Part shown: positions 9,724 through 18,215 of the stretch, piece after piece
Layout: each line of letters opens with the position of its first letter
Position numbering within the stretch: position 1 is the first letter of the stretch
Program-made: the position numbers and the translations under genes
Notes under the pieces: generated by a model
Databases searched by the model: none
Seen by the model: only the letters and a program-made list of their open reading frames with translations
Told to the model about the DNA's origin: nothing
Source of the DNA: Candidatus Didemnitutus sp.
Lineage (GTDB): Bacteria; Verrucomicrobiota; Verrucomicrobiia; Opitutales; Opitutaceae
DNA: 49,374 bases
Assembly (NCBI GenBank): GCA_030681265.1
Contig: JAUXXD010000146.1
Coordinates: 1 to 49,374, forward strand
Reading direction: 5' to 3'

Positions 9724-11145
9724 TCACGTTGCCACGCTGAGGTGGTGGTGGATTCCCGCGGCCGCGATGCGGCCATCGCGCACGGCGTGCACGACCAGAC
9801 TCGGCCCACGCACCGAATCGCCGCCACCGAAGACGCCCGGCAAATTCGTCATTTGATTCGCATCGACGCGCATCCCATCCCATTGATCCAACTCCAATTC
9901 TTCAAATCCGCTCCCTGCCGGGAACGAAATTGGATCAAACCCATAGGCCACGAGCACGACGTCGGCCGCCACGGCAAATTCCGACCCCGGCACGGCCCGT
10001 GGCTTGCGCCGCCCCGAAGCGTCAGGCGCGCCGAGTTCCATGCGCACGCAGCGCACCTCGACGACAAAACCGTCACCGTTGCCTGCGATCTCCATAGGAT
10101 TCGCCAGGAAGTTAAACCGCGCGCCCTCTTCGATCGCGTTTTGGTATTCCTTACGACTGCCGGGCATGTTGGCGAAGTCGCGGCGGTAGAGACAGGTAAC
10201 CTCGCTCGCGCCACTGCGGAGCGACGTGCGCAGGCAATCCATCGCGGTATCTCCGCCTCCGAGCACGACGACTCGTTTGCCCCGCACATCAATCGGCGGC
10301 ACGTCTACGAGCGGTGAAGCGACATTTTTCTCGATCAGAAACGGCAAGGCATCGACCACGCCCTTGAGCTGTGCGCCGGAAATATCGAGCGGCTTGGGCT
10401 TTTGCGCACCGACGGCGAGAAACACCGCGTCAAAGTCGCGGCGGAGTTCGTGCAAAGTAACGTCCCAACCCACCTTCACTCCGAGTCGAAACTCCACCCC
10501 GTGGCGCACCAACAACTCAATCCGTCGTTCGACGATTTGCTTCTCCAGCTTGAACGCTGGAATGCCATTCACCAGCAAGCCGCCCGGAATCAACTGTGTT
10601 TCAAACACGGTGACGCCGTAGCCCAGTTTCACCAACTCGTCCGCGCAGGCGAGTCCGCCCGGCCCGGAGCCAATCACGGCGACGCGACGGCCGTTGGCGG
10701 GCGCTTGCACGAGTTCGAATCCGCCATGTTGAAAGGCGTATTCGTTGATAAAACGCTCTACTGCGCCAATCGCCACGGAGTCGGTGCGCGCCTGCAAAAT
10801 GCACGAGCCTTCGCAGAGTTTTTCCTGCGGACAAACCCGCGAGCAAATCTCCGGCATGTTGCTCGTGCTGCGCGAGAGTGCGGCGGCCTCCAGAAATTGC
10901 CCTTGCGCCGTCAACGCCAGCCACTCCGGAATGCGGTTACCCAGCGGACACGCTTTCACGCAACCCGGCACCGGACACTGAATGCACCGCGCTGCCTGCG
11001 CTCGCACGGTCGCCTCGTCGTAATCGGAGTAAATTTCTTGAAAATCCCCCACCCGTTCCTCGGCCCCGCGCTTCGGCGGCGAGACGCGACAAATCGCCGA
11101 CCAGGCGTATTTGGCAAGTTGAGGCGATGAAGAGGCGAACGGCAT
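9724..11145 (-). CDS. gltD: Glutamate synthase small-subunit-like NADPH oxidoreductase
   Basis: FAD- and NADPH-binding flavoprotein of 473 aa. In GOGAT this subunit passes electrons from NADPH to the large subunit. Four N-terminal cysteines (C54, C57, C62, C66 in CIQCPVPGCVKACP) and a second set (CSRVCPQEKLCEGSC) bind 4Fe-4S clusters. The FAD site is VAVIGSGPGGLACA and the NADPH site VVVLGGGDTAMDC. I chose the ATG at 11145; the upstream 41 codons match nothing in the family. No large subunit gene lies in the window, so it either pairs with a distant gltB or serves another electron acceptor. The histidine kinase gene lies 134 bp upstream on the same strand. Confidence 0.9.
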   Translation of the reverse strand: MPFASSSPQLAKYAWSAICRVSPPKRGAEERVGDFQEIYSDYDEATVRAQAARCIQCPVPGCVKACPLGNRIPEWLALTAQGQFLEAAALSRSTSNMPEICSRVCPQEKLCEGSCILQARTDSVAIGAVERFINEYAFQHGGFELVQAPANGRRVAVIGSGPGGLACADELVKLGYGVTVFETQLIPGGLLVNGIPAFKLEKQIVERRIELLVRHGVEFRLGVKVGWDVTLHELRRDFDAVFLAVGAQKPKPLDISGAQLKGVVDALPFLIEKNVASPLVDVPPIDVRGKRVVVLGGGDTAMDCLRTSLRSGASEVTCLYRRDFANMPGSRKEYQNAIEEGARFNFLANPMEIAGNGDGFVVEVRCVRMELGAPDASGRRKPRAVPGSEFAVAADVVLVAYGFDPISFPAGSGFEELELDQWDGMRVDANQMTNLPGVFGGGDSVRGPSLVVHAVRDGRIAAAGIHHHLSVAT

Positions 11146-11279
11146 GGAAGGCGCGGAATTCTCCGCGAAAACACGGGGAACCCAACAATCAGAGCATGCC
11201 CGAGCGGGCCGCTTCGTGCCCTTCGATTCTTGGCTAACGCTGCGCACCGATTGCCGCCGGCGCGGCATCGCCCAACTCG

Positions 11280-12440
11280 TTAGGTCAGCATCCGCACGCG
11301 GCGATGCTTTTGCGGGAACTGCAGTGTCACGACCGTGCCGATGTCTTCCTTGCTCTCGATTCCGACGAGACCGCCATGGTCGCGCAAGATGCGTTGCACG
11401 ATCATCAACCCCAGTCCGTGCCCACCCGTCTTGGTCGTGTGGTAAGGTGAGAAAAGTTTGGTCATGTCCGCCACTTTGATGCCGCTGCCGGTATCGGCGA
11501 CGGCAACATAAACGGAATCGTCGTCGGATCGCACCCGCAGACTCAAGCGACCGCCCGGAGCCATTGCCTCAAGCGCGTTCTTAATCAGGTTAAAAAAAAC
11601 CTGCTTGAGTTGATTTCGATCCGCCATGACGACGGGCAGGCTGCCGGGCAATTCTCCATCGACCGTGATGCCGCGATCCTCGATCTCCTGTGCTTGGAAA
11701 CGGAGCACGTCTTCGATCACTTCCACAATATTGATGTCCTCCAAATCCGGCGCGCGTGGCCGGATCGCTTCGAGGAAATTGCGGATGATGCCGTCAAGTC
11801 GCGTGACTTCGTTTTGGCAAATTGCAATCGAATCGGCCAACGCTTCCGTCTCTTTTGAACCGCGCAGTTTCTGCAACTTCCGGTCGATCAGTTGCAAATG
11901 TATCGTGAGCGAATTGAGCGGGTTGCCCAACTCATGCGCGACACTGGCGGCGAGCAGCAGAATCGAGGAAATTTTTTCGTTCTCAATCAGTTCCTCCGTG
12001 CTGCGCTTTTCGCGCGTGATGTCGGTTAGGATAATCGCATAGCGCGACACGCCACCCGGCCCTTCGTGAAACGGGACCCGATACAATCGCACCACGCGCG
12101 GTTGCGGGTAACTCAGTTCAAATTCCCGCGTCAGCAACGGCGCCTCGTGCGCGCTCTCGGCGTCGTCGAGCGAGTCACGCAACCCCGGCACGAGTCGCCA
12201 GAGCGAAGCACCCGTAGCACCATCCTTCGAACCGATCATGCTCGTCGCCGCGTCATTCGCATAATCGATCTGTCCCGTGGCATCGATCACCAGCACGCCT
12301 TCTTGGAGCGTGTTGAACACCGCTTCGAGCATCGCCCGCTCGCGCGCAAGCCGTTGCACGAGATTTTGCAGATTGGCGTGATCGAGTTGCTCGAGTCGGC
12401 CGAGAACTTTGTCGAGGGAGCTGTGCTTCTTGCCCGCCAT
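11280..12440 (-). CDS. Soluble PAS-domain sensor histidine kinase (NtrB-like)
   Basis: Two-component sensor of 386 aa without membrane segments, so it acts in the cytoplasm. A PAS domain lies at about residues 36-145 (LQEGVLVIDATGQIDYAND). The phospho-acceptor H-box has H169 (ASVAHELGNPLNSL), the N-box is QLKQVFFNLIKNALEAM, and the ATP-lid G-boxes are VADTGSGI and GGHGLGLMIV. The ATG at 12440 starts MAGKKHSSLDKV; codons further upstream overlap the porin gene and do not look coding. It probably signals to an NtrC-type regulator such as the one at 7519-8889. The link to gltD suggests nitrogen or redox sensing, but the ligand cannot be read from the sequence. Confidence 0.9.
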   Translation of the reverse strand: MAGKKHSSLDKVLGRLEQLDHANLQNLVQRLARERAMLEAVFNTLQEGVLVIDATGQIDYANDAATSMIGSKDGATGASLWRLVPGLRDSLDDAESAHEAPLLTREFELSYPQPRVVRLYRVPFHEGPGGVSRYAIILTDITREKRSTEELIENEKISSILLLAASVAHELGNPLNSLTIHLQLIDRKLQKLRGSKETEALADSIAICQNEVTRLDGIIRNFLEAIRPRAPDLEDINIVEVIEDVLRFQAQEIEDRGITVDGELPGSLPVVMADRNQLKQVFFNLIKNALEAMAPGGRLSLRVRSDDDSVYVAVADTGSGIKVADMTKLFSPYHTTKTGGHGLGLMIVQRILRDHGGLVGIESKEDIGTVVTLQFPQKHRRVRMLT

Positions 12441-12463
12441 GGTTTGCCCGAAGGCGTTACCAC

Positions 12464-13648
12464 TCAGAACATCACCTGCACGCGCGTCAACAACCTGCCG
12501 CCATCGTAAGGCGTGCCGGGATTGTCGCCGCGCAGGTAGTTCAACTGCAGCTTCAAGTCGTCGCCCTTGAGGTAATAATTTAGGCCGAACAACCACGAAT
12601 CGATCACATCACCGCCGCGCTGTCTATTCGGGTCAAACGACTCGCGGCGCACCACGCCTTGCAGTTTTTGCGGCACGAAAAAATATGCCGCGAGCAACTT
12701 CCACGCCCGGGCATCGAACTGCGCATCGGGCACGGCGTTGGTCGGACGGTAATCCATCTCCAGCCACTCGCCCGCAATTGTCAGCGGCCCGCGCACGAAA
12801 CTTGCGTCTGCCCCGATGCCGGAACGTTTTCCGGAAAACATATTACCGGAAAACCCCAGTCCGCTCCGCGAGACCGCCGCATCTTCCGTCCACAGTCCGT
12901 TCGCCGCGACGGTGAGTTTGCTCTCTTGCGACGAGAATGGTGTCGCGGTCACGCGGGCCGAATATTGAAAATTCTCGTTATCGTTCGCACTGACGTTCGC
13001 GCCGTTGCCGTTGCCCGCGACGACGTAATAGGAAAGTTTCTTGTCGAACATCTCCCCGAGCATGGCGACGGCCAGTTGGCGCCCGTCCGTCAGACGGTCG
13101 CTGCCCAAATAACGCTCTACCGTGAGCATCTTCGTATCACTCATCAATTGGTCGCCACCGAAAGCCGTCTTCAGTTGGCCGAAACGCACGTTGGCTGCGG
13201 GGTAGCGGTGCCAGTTTACGAAAATCTCATTCGCCTGCGCACGGTGACCTGTGCCCGCGCTCAGCGTGTTGCCCTGCAAATCCAACTCCGCCTTGAAATC
13301 AAAATGCTCGGCGAAACTGCCTGACACAAAAATGCGCGCGCGGCGGAAAAAGAAACGGTCGTTCACTCCGGCCCATCGCGGATCCGACGCGCCACCAAAC
13401 TCGGCTTGTCCCTGCAAAAATCCGCCCACGCGCAATTTCCCTTCGTTGCTCGCGGCTTGGACTGGTGCCGGAGTCGGCTTCGGCGCGAGTCCAAGTTGGC
13501 GTTTCAAATCCGCATTTTCTTCCGCGAGCATCTGCAGGCGCGATTCGAGGGCGTTCAAACGCTCCTCAATCGAAATTTGCGCCAAACTCACGACGCCAGA
13601 AAAGACCGTCACAATTAGAATAATGCAGTATCGGAGCATCGTAATCAT
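12464..13648 (-). CDS. Phosphate-selective porin O/P-type outer-membrane channel
   Basis: Outer-membrane porin of about 394 aa. A signal peptide (CIILIVTVFSGVVSLA) is followed by a short coiled coil (IEERLNALESRLQMLAEENA), which is the trimerisation or peptidoglycan-linking segment typical of OprO/OprP relatives. The barrel then starts with KLRVGGFLQGQAEF and continues with FFRRARIFVSGSF and FDFKAELDLQGN, which are family signatures. It ends LLTRVQVMF, with the terminal Phe of barrel proteins. The gene stops 23 bp upstream of the histidine kinase start and is transcribed the same way. Anion or phosphate selectivity is inferred from the family only. A second ATG three codons in is equally possible. 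Confidence 0.88.
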   Translation of the reverse strand: MITMLRYCIILIVTVFSGVVSLAQISIEERLNALESRLQMLAEENADLKRQLGLAPKPTPAPVQAASNEGKLRVGGFLQGQAEFGGASDPRWAGVNDRFFFRRARIFVSGSFAEHFDFKAELDLQGNTLSAGTGHRAQANEIFVNWHRYPAANVRFGQLKTAFGGDQLMSDTKMLTVERYLGSDRLTDGRQLAVAMLGEMFDKKLSYYVVAGNGNGANVSANDNENFQYSARVTATPFSSQESKLTVAANGLWTEDAAVSRSGLGFSGNMFSGKRSGIGADASFVRGPLTIAGEWLEMDYRPTNAVPDAQFDARAWKLLAAYFFVPQKLQGVVRRESFDPNRQRGGDVIDSWLFGLNYYLKGDDLKLQLNYLRGDNPGTPYDGGRLLTRVQVMF

Positions 13649-13715
13649 CGCTTAATTTCCGCGAACTTGCCGCGTCTTCCGGCGTAGCGCACGCCGAAAG
13701 ACGAAGAACTGCCCG

Positions 13716-14480
13716 TCATGTCTCGAAAAAAGTGAGTTGCCCTTCGAGATCGCGTGGTTTGGCGAGCAATTTGCGCAGGAAACTGGCGCGATGCACCGGA
13801 CAGCGCCCGAGGCGCACGACGGCCTCGCGATGTTCCTCCGTCCCGTAGCCCTTGTGCTGCGCAAACCCGTAGCCGGGATACAGTTTGTCCAACTCATCCA
13901 TCATCCGGTCGCGTGTCACCTTGGCGATGATCGACGCCATCGCCACACACAACGACCGCGCATCACCGCGGACGATGCCCTGATGCGGATATGGAAAATG
14001 CTTCAGCGGTAATCCATCGACGAGAATCTTGCACGACGCCGCCGGCGTGAAGGCGGCTTTCTCCGCGTCGCTGGCAAAAAGATCCGGCTCCTTCTTTGAC
14101 TCAAATGCACTCGGGGGATAAATTCCTTCCAGCGCGCGCCGCATCGCGAGTTTCGTGGCGCCGAGAATGTTGAACGTTTCCACTTCGCCGACTTCGCCCA
14201 CCCCGAACGTGGCGTGGATGTGTCCTTGCCGCGCCAACTCATCGAACTCGCCCCACAGTTGCGCACGCTCCTCCGCACCGAGTTGCTTCGAATCGTTCAC
14301 GCGGCCGGATTTGCTCACCGCCCAGCGCCCTTCGAGAAACTCGCGATTAACCAACACCGCGCCCGCCACCACCGGGCCCGCGAGTGCACCGCGTCCAGCT
14401 TCATCGACGCCGATCAGGCTGTCGAAGCCGAATAGCTGCTTCAGGTCGAAGCCGCGGAGTTGACGTCGCTTGGCCGGCAT
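13716..14480 (-). CDS. rnhB: Ribonuclease HII
   Basis: Cytoplasmic RNase of 254 aa that removes RNA from RNA-DNA hybrids and misincorporated ribonucleotides. The type 2 active site shows as GVDEAGRGALAGPVVAGA (D26, E27). Later acidic residues are in ILVDGLPLK and the family signature SLCVAMASIIAKVTRDRMM. The C-terminal YGFAQHKGYGTEEHREAV is also standard. The internal insertion around the KEPDLFASDAEKAAF segment is longer than in E. coli RnhB. The start at 14480 (MPAKRRQLRGFDL) was chosen over an ATG nine codons upstream. The neighbouring rnhC gene ends 11 bp before this start, so the two are probably co-transcribed. Confidence 0.95.
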   Translation of the reverse strand: MPAKRRQLRGFDLKQLFGFDSLIGVDEAGRGALAGPVVAGAVLVNREFLEGRWAVSKSGRVNDSKQLGAEERAQLWGEFDELARQGHIHATFGVGEVGEVETFNILGATKLAMRRALEGIYPPSAFESKKEPDLFASDAEKAAFTPAASCKILVDGLPLKHFPYPHQGIVRGDARSLCVAMASIIAKVTRDRMMDELDKLYPGYGFAQHKGYGTEEHREAVVRLGRCPVHRASFLRKLLAKPRDLEGQLTFFET

Positions 14481-14491
14481 TGTCGCAAGGC

Positions 14492-15505
14492 TCAGTCGCG
14501 CCGCCACTCCGTTTTCTCACGCGGCGGGGGCAGTGGTAATTCGTCCAGTTTACCCGCGGCCGCCACGACTTCGTAGGCGGTGCGAAAATGTAATTTGGCG
14601 AATTGTCCGAGCGCGCGCGCGCCGAGTTTCAGCACCATGTCCGCTGCTTGCGCCTTGGCCGCGGCCCCCGCGCCCTTTTGCAATTTGGCACCGAACTGCT
14701 GCGACAACTCATGCATCGCGCGCACAAATTCCGCCCGCGCCACGATCGAAGCGGCGGCCACCACCGGGTCCTCTTCTGCCTTCGTCCGCATCTGGAGGTC
14801 GAAGCGCGTGACGCCACGGCGCACGAGTTCCTTTTGCACCAGCGGCTCTTTCGTAAATTGGTCCAACAAACCACGCGGCACCCACTTTTTCGCGAGTGCT
14901 TTTTCCAGCGCGATCGCGTGCTGCCACGCGAGCAACCGGTTCAGGTTGGCGCGCGGCTTGAGCATCAGCTCGTTGTATTTTGCCATGCCGCAAGCGCACG
15001 TTTCCACGACCACGCCCGGCGTATTGCGAATGAGGTGATCGAGTTTGAGAATCTGGCTATCGACGACCGTCTTCGAATCGCGCACGCCGGCCTTCATCCA
15101 CGCGTCCACCGCCGCGCGGTCCGCCACGACGGTCGCGGCCACGACCGGGCCGAACAAATCACCCTTGCCCGACTCGTCGAGTCCGGCGTGGGGCTCGAAC
15201 CAATCGGGATGATTCACCTCGTCGTAACCGAGCTTGGCCTGACCGGTAACTTGCGCTTCGATGACGTTTTGCACGAAGTCCTCGGTTTCCTTGCCCGCCA
15301 CGACGACTTTGCCGCTGGTGTAAGCGGTGACGTTGACCTTCGGTCCTTTGAACGCGAAACGCGCATACGGCACCTCGGCACGCTCCCAGTATTTCGCGGC
15401 CACGGCGGCGTGCAGACGTTCCAGCTGCGCGTCGTCGAGCTTGATCGTGTAAGTGGAGAGCGCCTTGGGTTTTTCCTCCGCAGCGTCGTCGAACCGTTTA
15501 GGCAT
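14492..15505 (-). CDS. rnhC: Ribonuclease HIII
   Basis: RNA-DNA hybrid endonuclease of 337 aa. The N-terminal TBP-like substrate-binding domain (about 15-100, including YARFAFKGPKVNVTAYTSGKV) is specific to RNase HIII. The catalytic domain has DESGKGDLFGPVVAA with the D-E-S-G-K signature that separates HIII from HII, VRDSKTVVDSQ, and the late DPVVAAASIVARAEFVRAM. The start at 15505 (MPKRFDDAAEEK) excludes a 65-codon leader that is not conserved-looking. The pairing of rnhC with rnhB is known in Verrucomicrobia and Chlamydiae, which often lack RNase HI. It runs divergently from mutY across a 74-bp gap that must hold both promoters. Confidence 0.94.
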   Translation of the reverse strand: MPKRFDDAAEEKPKALSTYTIKLDDAQLERLHAAVAAKYWERAEVPYARFAFKGPKVNVTAYTSGKVVVAGKETEDFVQNVIEAQVTGQAKLGYDEVNHPDWFEPHAGLDESGKGDLFGPVVAATVVADRAAVDAWMKAGVRDSKTVVDSQILKLDHLIRNTPGVVVETCACGMAKYNELMLKPRANLNRLLAWQHAIALEKALAKKWVPRGLLDQFTKEPLVQKELVRRGVTRFDLQMRTKAEEDPVVAAASIVARAEFVRAMHELSQQFGAKLQKGAGAAAKAQAADMVLKLGARALGQFAKLHFRTAYEVVAAAGKLDELPLPPPREKTEWRRD

Positions 15506-15579
15506 AGCTGAGAGAGCCACAAAACACCGGAACAGCACAAAGAGAAAAACACCGCTTCCCACGGGAATCTTTTTGTGTC

Positions 15580-16662
15580 TTGTCGTCTGGCGTGGCCACC
15601 GCCCCTGCCTCCCTGATCGCCCGCCGCGCCGATTTCCACCGCGCGCTCCACCGCTGGTATCGCACGCACCAGCGCGCGTTGCCGTGGCGCACCGCGCCAT
15701 CGCTTTACTCGACCGTCGTCTCGGAGTTCATGCTGCAACAAACGCAAGTCGTTACGATGCTGCCGTATTTTCACCGGTGGCTGGCGGAGTTACCGGACTT
15801 CGGCGCGCTCGCGGCCGCTTCCGAGTCGCACGTTGTCAAACTCTGGGAAGGTCTGGGCTACTACGCGCGGGCGCGCAATCTGCACAAACTCGCGCAAGCC
15901 TTCGTCGCACGTCCGGCTGAGCCGCGCACGCCGCAGGAATGGCGCGAATTGCCCGGCATCGGCCCTTACACCGCGGCCGCCGTCACGAGCATCGCCTTCG
16001 GTCATCCGGCGGCGTGCGTCGATGGCAACGTCGTGCGGATCCTCGCGCGTTTGACCGGAGACGCGCGCGTGTTTGGCGACGGCTCCGCTGCCGCCAAACA
16101 CTTCACGCCGCTTGCCGACGCGCTGATTATTGAATCGGAGCCCGGCCTGCACAACCAGGCGATGATGGAACTCGGCGCGACCGTCTGCGCGCGGACCAAA
16201 CCGCTTTGCCTGACGTGTCCGGTCGCGGAATTTTGCGTCGCACGGCACCGCGGTGATCCGGAAGCGTTGCCGAAATTAGCGCCGAAGAAAATCGAGCAAC
16301 GCGCAGTTGCCCGCGTCTGGTGCGAGCACGCGGGAAAATTACTGCTGCGCCGCGGCGCGGCCGGCGCACGGCGTTTGGCGGGACTGCACGAGTTACCGGA
16401 ACCGACGGATGTCGGGCGCGACGTCCAAGCCGAAGATCTCCTCGCGACCGAACGCCGCACGATCACCCGTTACCAAATCACGGAACGTATTTATCGCGTG
16501 CAAACGAACGCTGCGTTGCGGCGGCGCGTGGAGCAATCCGCCGCCTTGGTGTGGGTCGATGCAACCGAACTCGCCTCACTCACCCTCTCTGGACCGCATC
16601 GGCGCTGGATTCGCCAGTTGCAAACCGGCGCGACTCCTCCGCCCAAATCACGGCGCCCTTAG
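15580..16662 (+). CDS. mutY: A/G-specific adenine DNA glycosylase
   Basis: Base-excision repair enzyme of 360 aa that removes adenine opposite 8-oxoguanine. Catalytic Glu is E49 (SEFMLQQTQV). The helix-hairpin-helix is ELPGIGPYTAAAV with Asp at D148 (ACVDGNVVRIL). The four-cysteine 4Fe-4S loop is CARTKPLCLTCPVAEFC. A C-terminal NUDIX-like MutT domain that reads 8-oxoG follows from about residue 235. A GTG four codons further in is an alternative start. The gene converges with the sugar isomerase gene: its TAG (16660-16662) overlaps the opposite TAA (16659-16661), so the two coding ends share two bases. Confidence 0.95.
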   Translation: MSSGVATAPASLIARRADFHRALHRWYRTHQRALPWRTAPSLYSTVVSEFMLQQTQVVTMLPYFHRWLAELPDFGALAAASESHVVKLWEGLGYYARARNLHKLAQAFVARPAEPRTPQEWRELPGIGPYTAAAVTSIAFGHPAACVDGNVVRILARLTGDARVFGDGSAAAKHFTPLADALIIESEPGLHNQAMMELGATVCARTKPLCLTCPVAEFCVARHRGDPEALPKLAPKKIEQRAVARVWCEHAGKLLLRRGAAGARRLAGLHELPEPTDVGRDVQAEDLLATERRTITRYQITERIYRVQTNAALRRRVEQSAALVWVDATELASLTLSGPHRRWIRQLQTGATPPPKSRRP

Positions 16663-17612
16663 GCGCCGAAACGCGCCGCTATCATCGCTTCAACGCGTTT
16701 CTTCGACAGCAGCACGTCTTCCACTTTCAAGCGCGGACTAAACTCCAACACGAGCGTGTGCTCCGGTCGCCAAAAACTGCTGACCATCTCGAAATCGATT
16801 TTGCCCGAGCCAATCGGTTGGTGGTCGTGGCCGTCGGCGCTGACATCGTGCAAATGAAAGCCGATCGCCCGCGGCGCATTTTTTTCCAAGTGCGCCCGAT
16901 GATTGAGCATTCCCATCGACTGTTTTATCTCGGCGTGACCGGTGTCGTGCCAGTAGCCGGCCAACAATTCCCGTGGTATCGTGGCGACAAACTCAGCGTA
17001 ATCTTCGTCCAGCGGCAGTTCCTCAAATTTTTCGCGATTCTCGAAGCCGAGCGCCACATTCTTGCTCGCCGCGTAGGGCATCAACTCCGCGATGCCGGCG
17101 CACATATTATCCCAATAAAGTTCTTTTCTTCTGCGCAGCTTGTTGAGCGAATTGGCGAGCAGTTTCACGTAGGCTGGATCAGTCCACACGTCGGTGTCCG
17201 GATGCTTGTCGAGGTAAGCGTCGACACGACGTCCAGGATTATACCAAAAAAATTCCACCGCGCCCAAGTGCACCACGAGTTTCTTGGCCCCAAGTTGATT
17301 AGCAAAATCGACCGTGCGCTTGCTGTGACGGAGCCATTGGTCGCGTTCGCGGGCATCTTTCGCACTCGGCATGTAAAGGTTGGGCGCGGCGTGGAGAACC
17401 CCCATGGGCAACGGACAGAAATTGTGACACGAAGCGACTTTGATAATGCCCTCTTCGACGGCGCGCAGAATGCCCGGCACGAGCGTGATGCGGATTCCAT
17501 GGCTCAACTCGACCCACTCGAAACCGAGCTGGGCCATTTCCTTGAGCATTTCATAACCGTCTTGGTGGCGGCCGGAGCACCAGCAGGACGAGAGGGCGAG
17601 AATCGGCTTCAT
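16659..17612 (-). CDS. Sugar phosphate isomerase/epimerase (xylose-isomerase-like TIM barrel)
   Basis: Predicted soluble TIM-barrel protein of 317 aa. Metal-site motifs of the AP_endonuc_2 superfamily are visible: FEWVELSHGI near the first strand, KLVVHLGAVEF, NVALGFENREKFEELP, GYWHDTGHAEI and IGFHLHDVSADGHDHQPIG. The last contains the His and Asp metal ligands. The substrate is unknown and the family is broad (inositol, tagatose and rare-sugar enzymes). I chose the ATG at 17612 (MKPILALSSCW), since the 34 codons upstream look random. It stands alone on the minus strand, tail to tail with mutY. Confidence 0.85.
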   Translation of the reverse strand: MKPILALSSCWCSGRHQDGYEMLKEMAQLGFEWVELSHGIRITLVPGILRAVEEGIIKVASCHNFCPLPMGVLHAAPNLYMPSAKDARERDQWLRHSKRTVDFANQLGAKKLVVHLGAVEFFWYNPGRRVDAYLDKHPDTDVWTDPAYVKLLANSLNKLRRRKELYWDNMCAGIAELMPYAASKNVALGFENREKFEELPLDEDYAEFVATIPRELLAGYWHDTGHAEIKQSMGMLNHRAHLEKNAPRAIGFHLHDVSADGHDHQPIGSGKIDFEMVSSFWRPEHTLVLEFSPRLKVEDVLLSKKRVEAMIAARFGA

Positions 17613-17755
17613 CAGAGAAAACCCACTAGGACAACAGATTGGACCGGTGGCAAGCCGAGCCGATGACCACTGCGATTTCGTTATCGCACCGCCGGAAAAT
17701 AACAAACCGGCCACGCACTAGGCGACAGCCGGCTGGAAAAACAAGTGAGTGGAAC

Positions 17756-17953
17756 TTAGTCTGCGTAACGGGCGCGAAGCATCGCGGTGAAGGCCGCGAC
17801 CTTGTCTTTACGACGGCGCTTTTCGCAGGGCTTTTCGTAGTAACGCTTGGCGCGCACGTCTTTGATGACGCTCTCACGTTCGAGCTTCTTCTTCATGCGG
17901 CGCAGCGCACGATCGATGGGCTCACTTTTGCGCAGTTTGATCTCGATGGACAT
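17756..17953 (-). CDS. rpsU: 30S ribosomal protein S21
   Basis: Basic 65-aa protein of the small ribosomal subunit that helps base-pairing between mRNA leaders and the 16S 3' end. The sequence starts MSIEIKLRKSEPIDRALRRM, continues with ERESVIKDVRAKRYYEKPCE and a lysine/arginine-rich tail (KRRRKDKVAAF). The length and pattern are those of bacterial S21. It is transcribed away from dnaE; the 184 to 262 bp between the two starts must contain both promoters. I see no convincing promoter boxes to report. Confidence 0.96.
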   Translation of the reverse strand: MSIEIKLRKSEPIDRALRRMKKKLERESVIKDVRAKRYYEKPCEKRRRKDKVAAFTAMLRARYAD

Positions 17954-18215
17954 GGTAAATTGGATGGTTCGGCAGTGACGAAAGTTCAGAAAGAACCTTT
18001 CGGCTGCGGCTCCGTCAACAGCATTTTTTAAACGGAATTTGCCGGTGCGACTGCCATGCGCGAGTCGATCACACCCAAAACCAACTGCGGCGACGAGGTT
18101 GCAGCACCGGTCGCACGGTGCCTAATGACACGGGCCAGTGGCATTTGCGCCCGAACTGCGCGCACGCCGTCTTTCCGCTTGCCCAGCCCTGAGCGGTGGC
18201 TTCCCATCGCTGCCT

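Noticed and set aside
8455-10317. Plus-strand open frame of 620 codons
   Set aside because: Shadow of the NtrC-like and gltD genes. It is rich in His and Arg as expected from reversed codons and has no motif.
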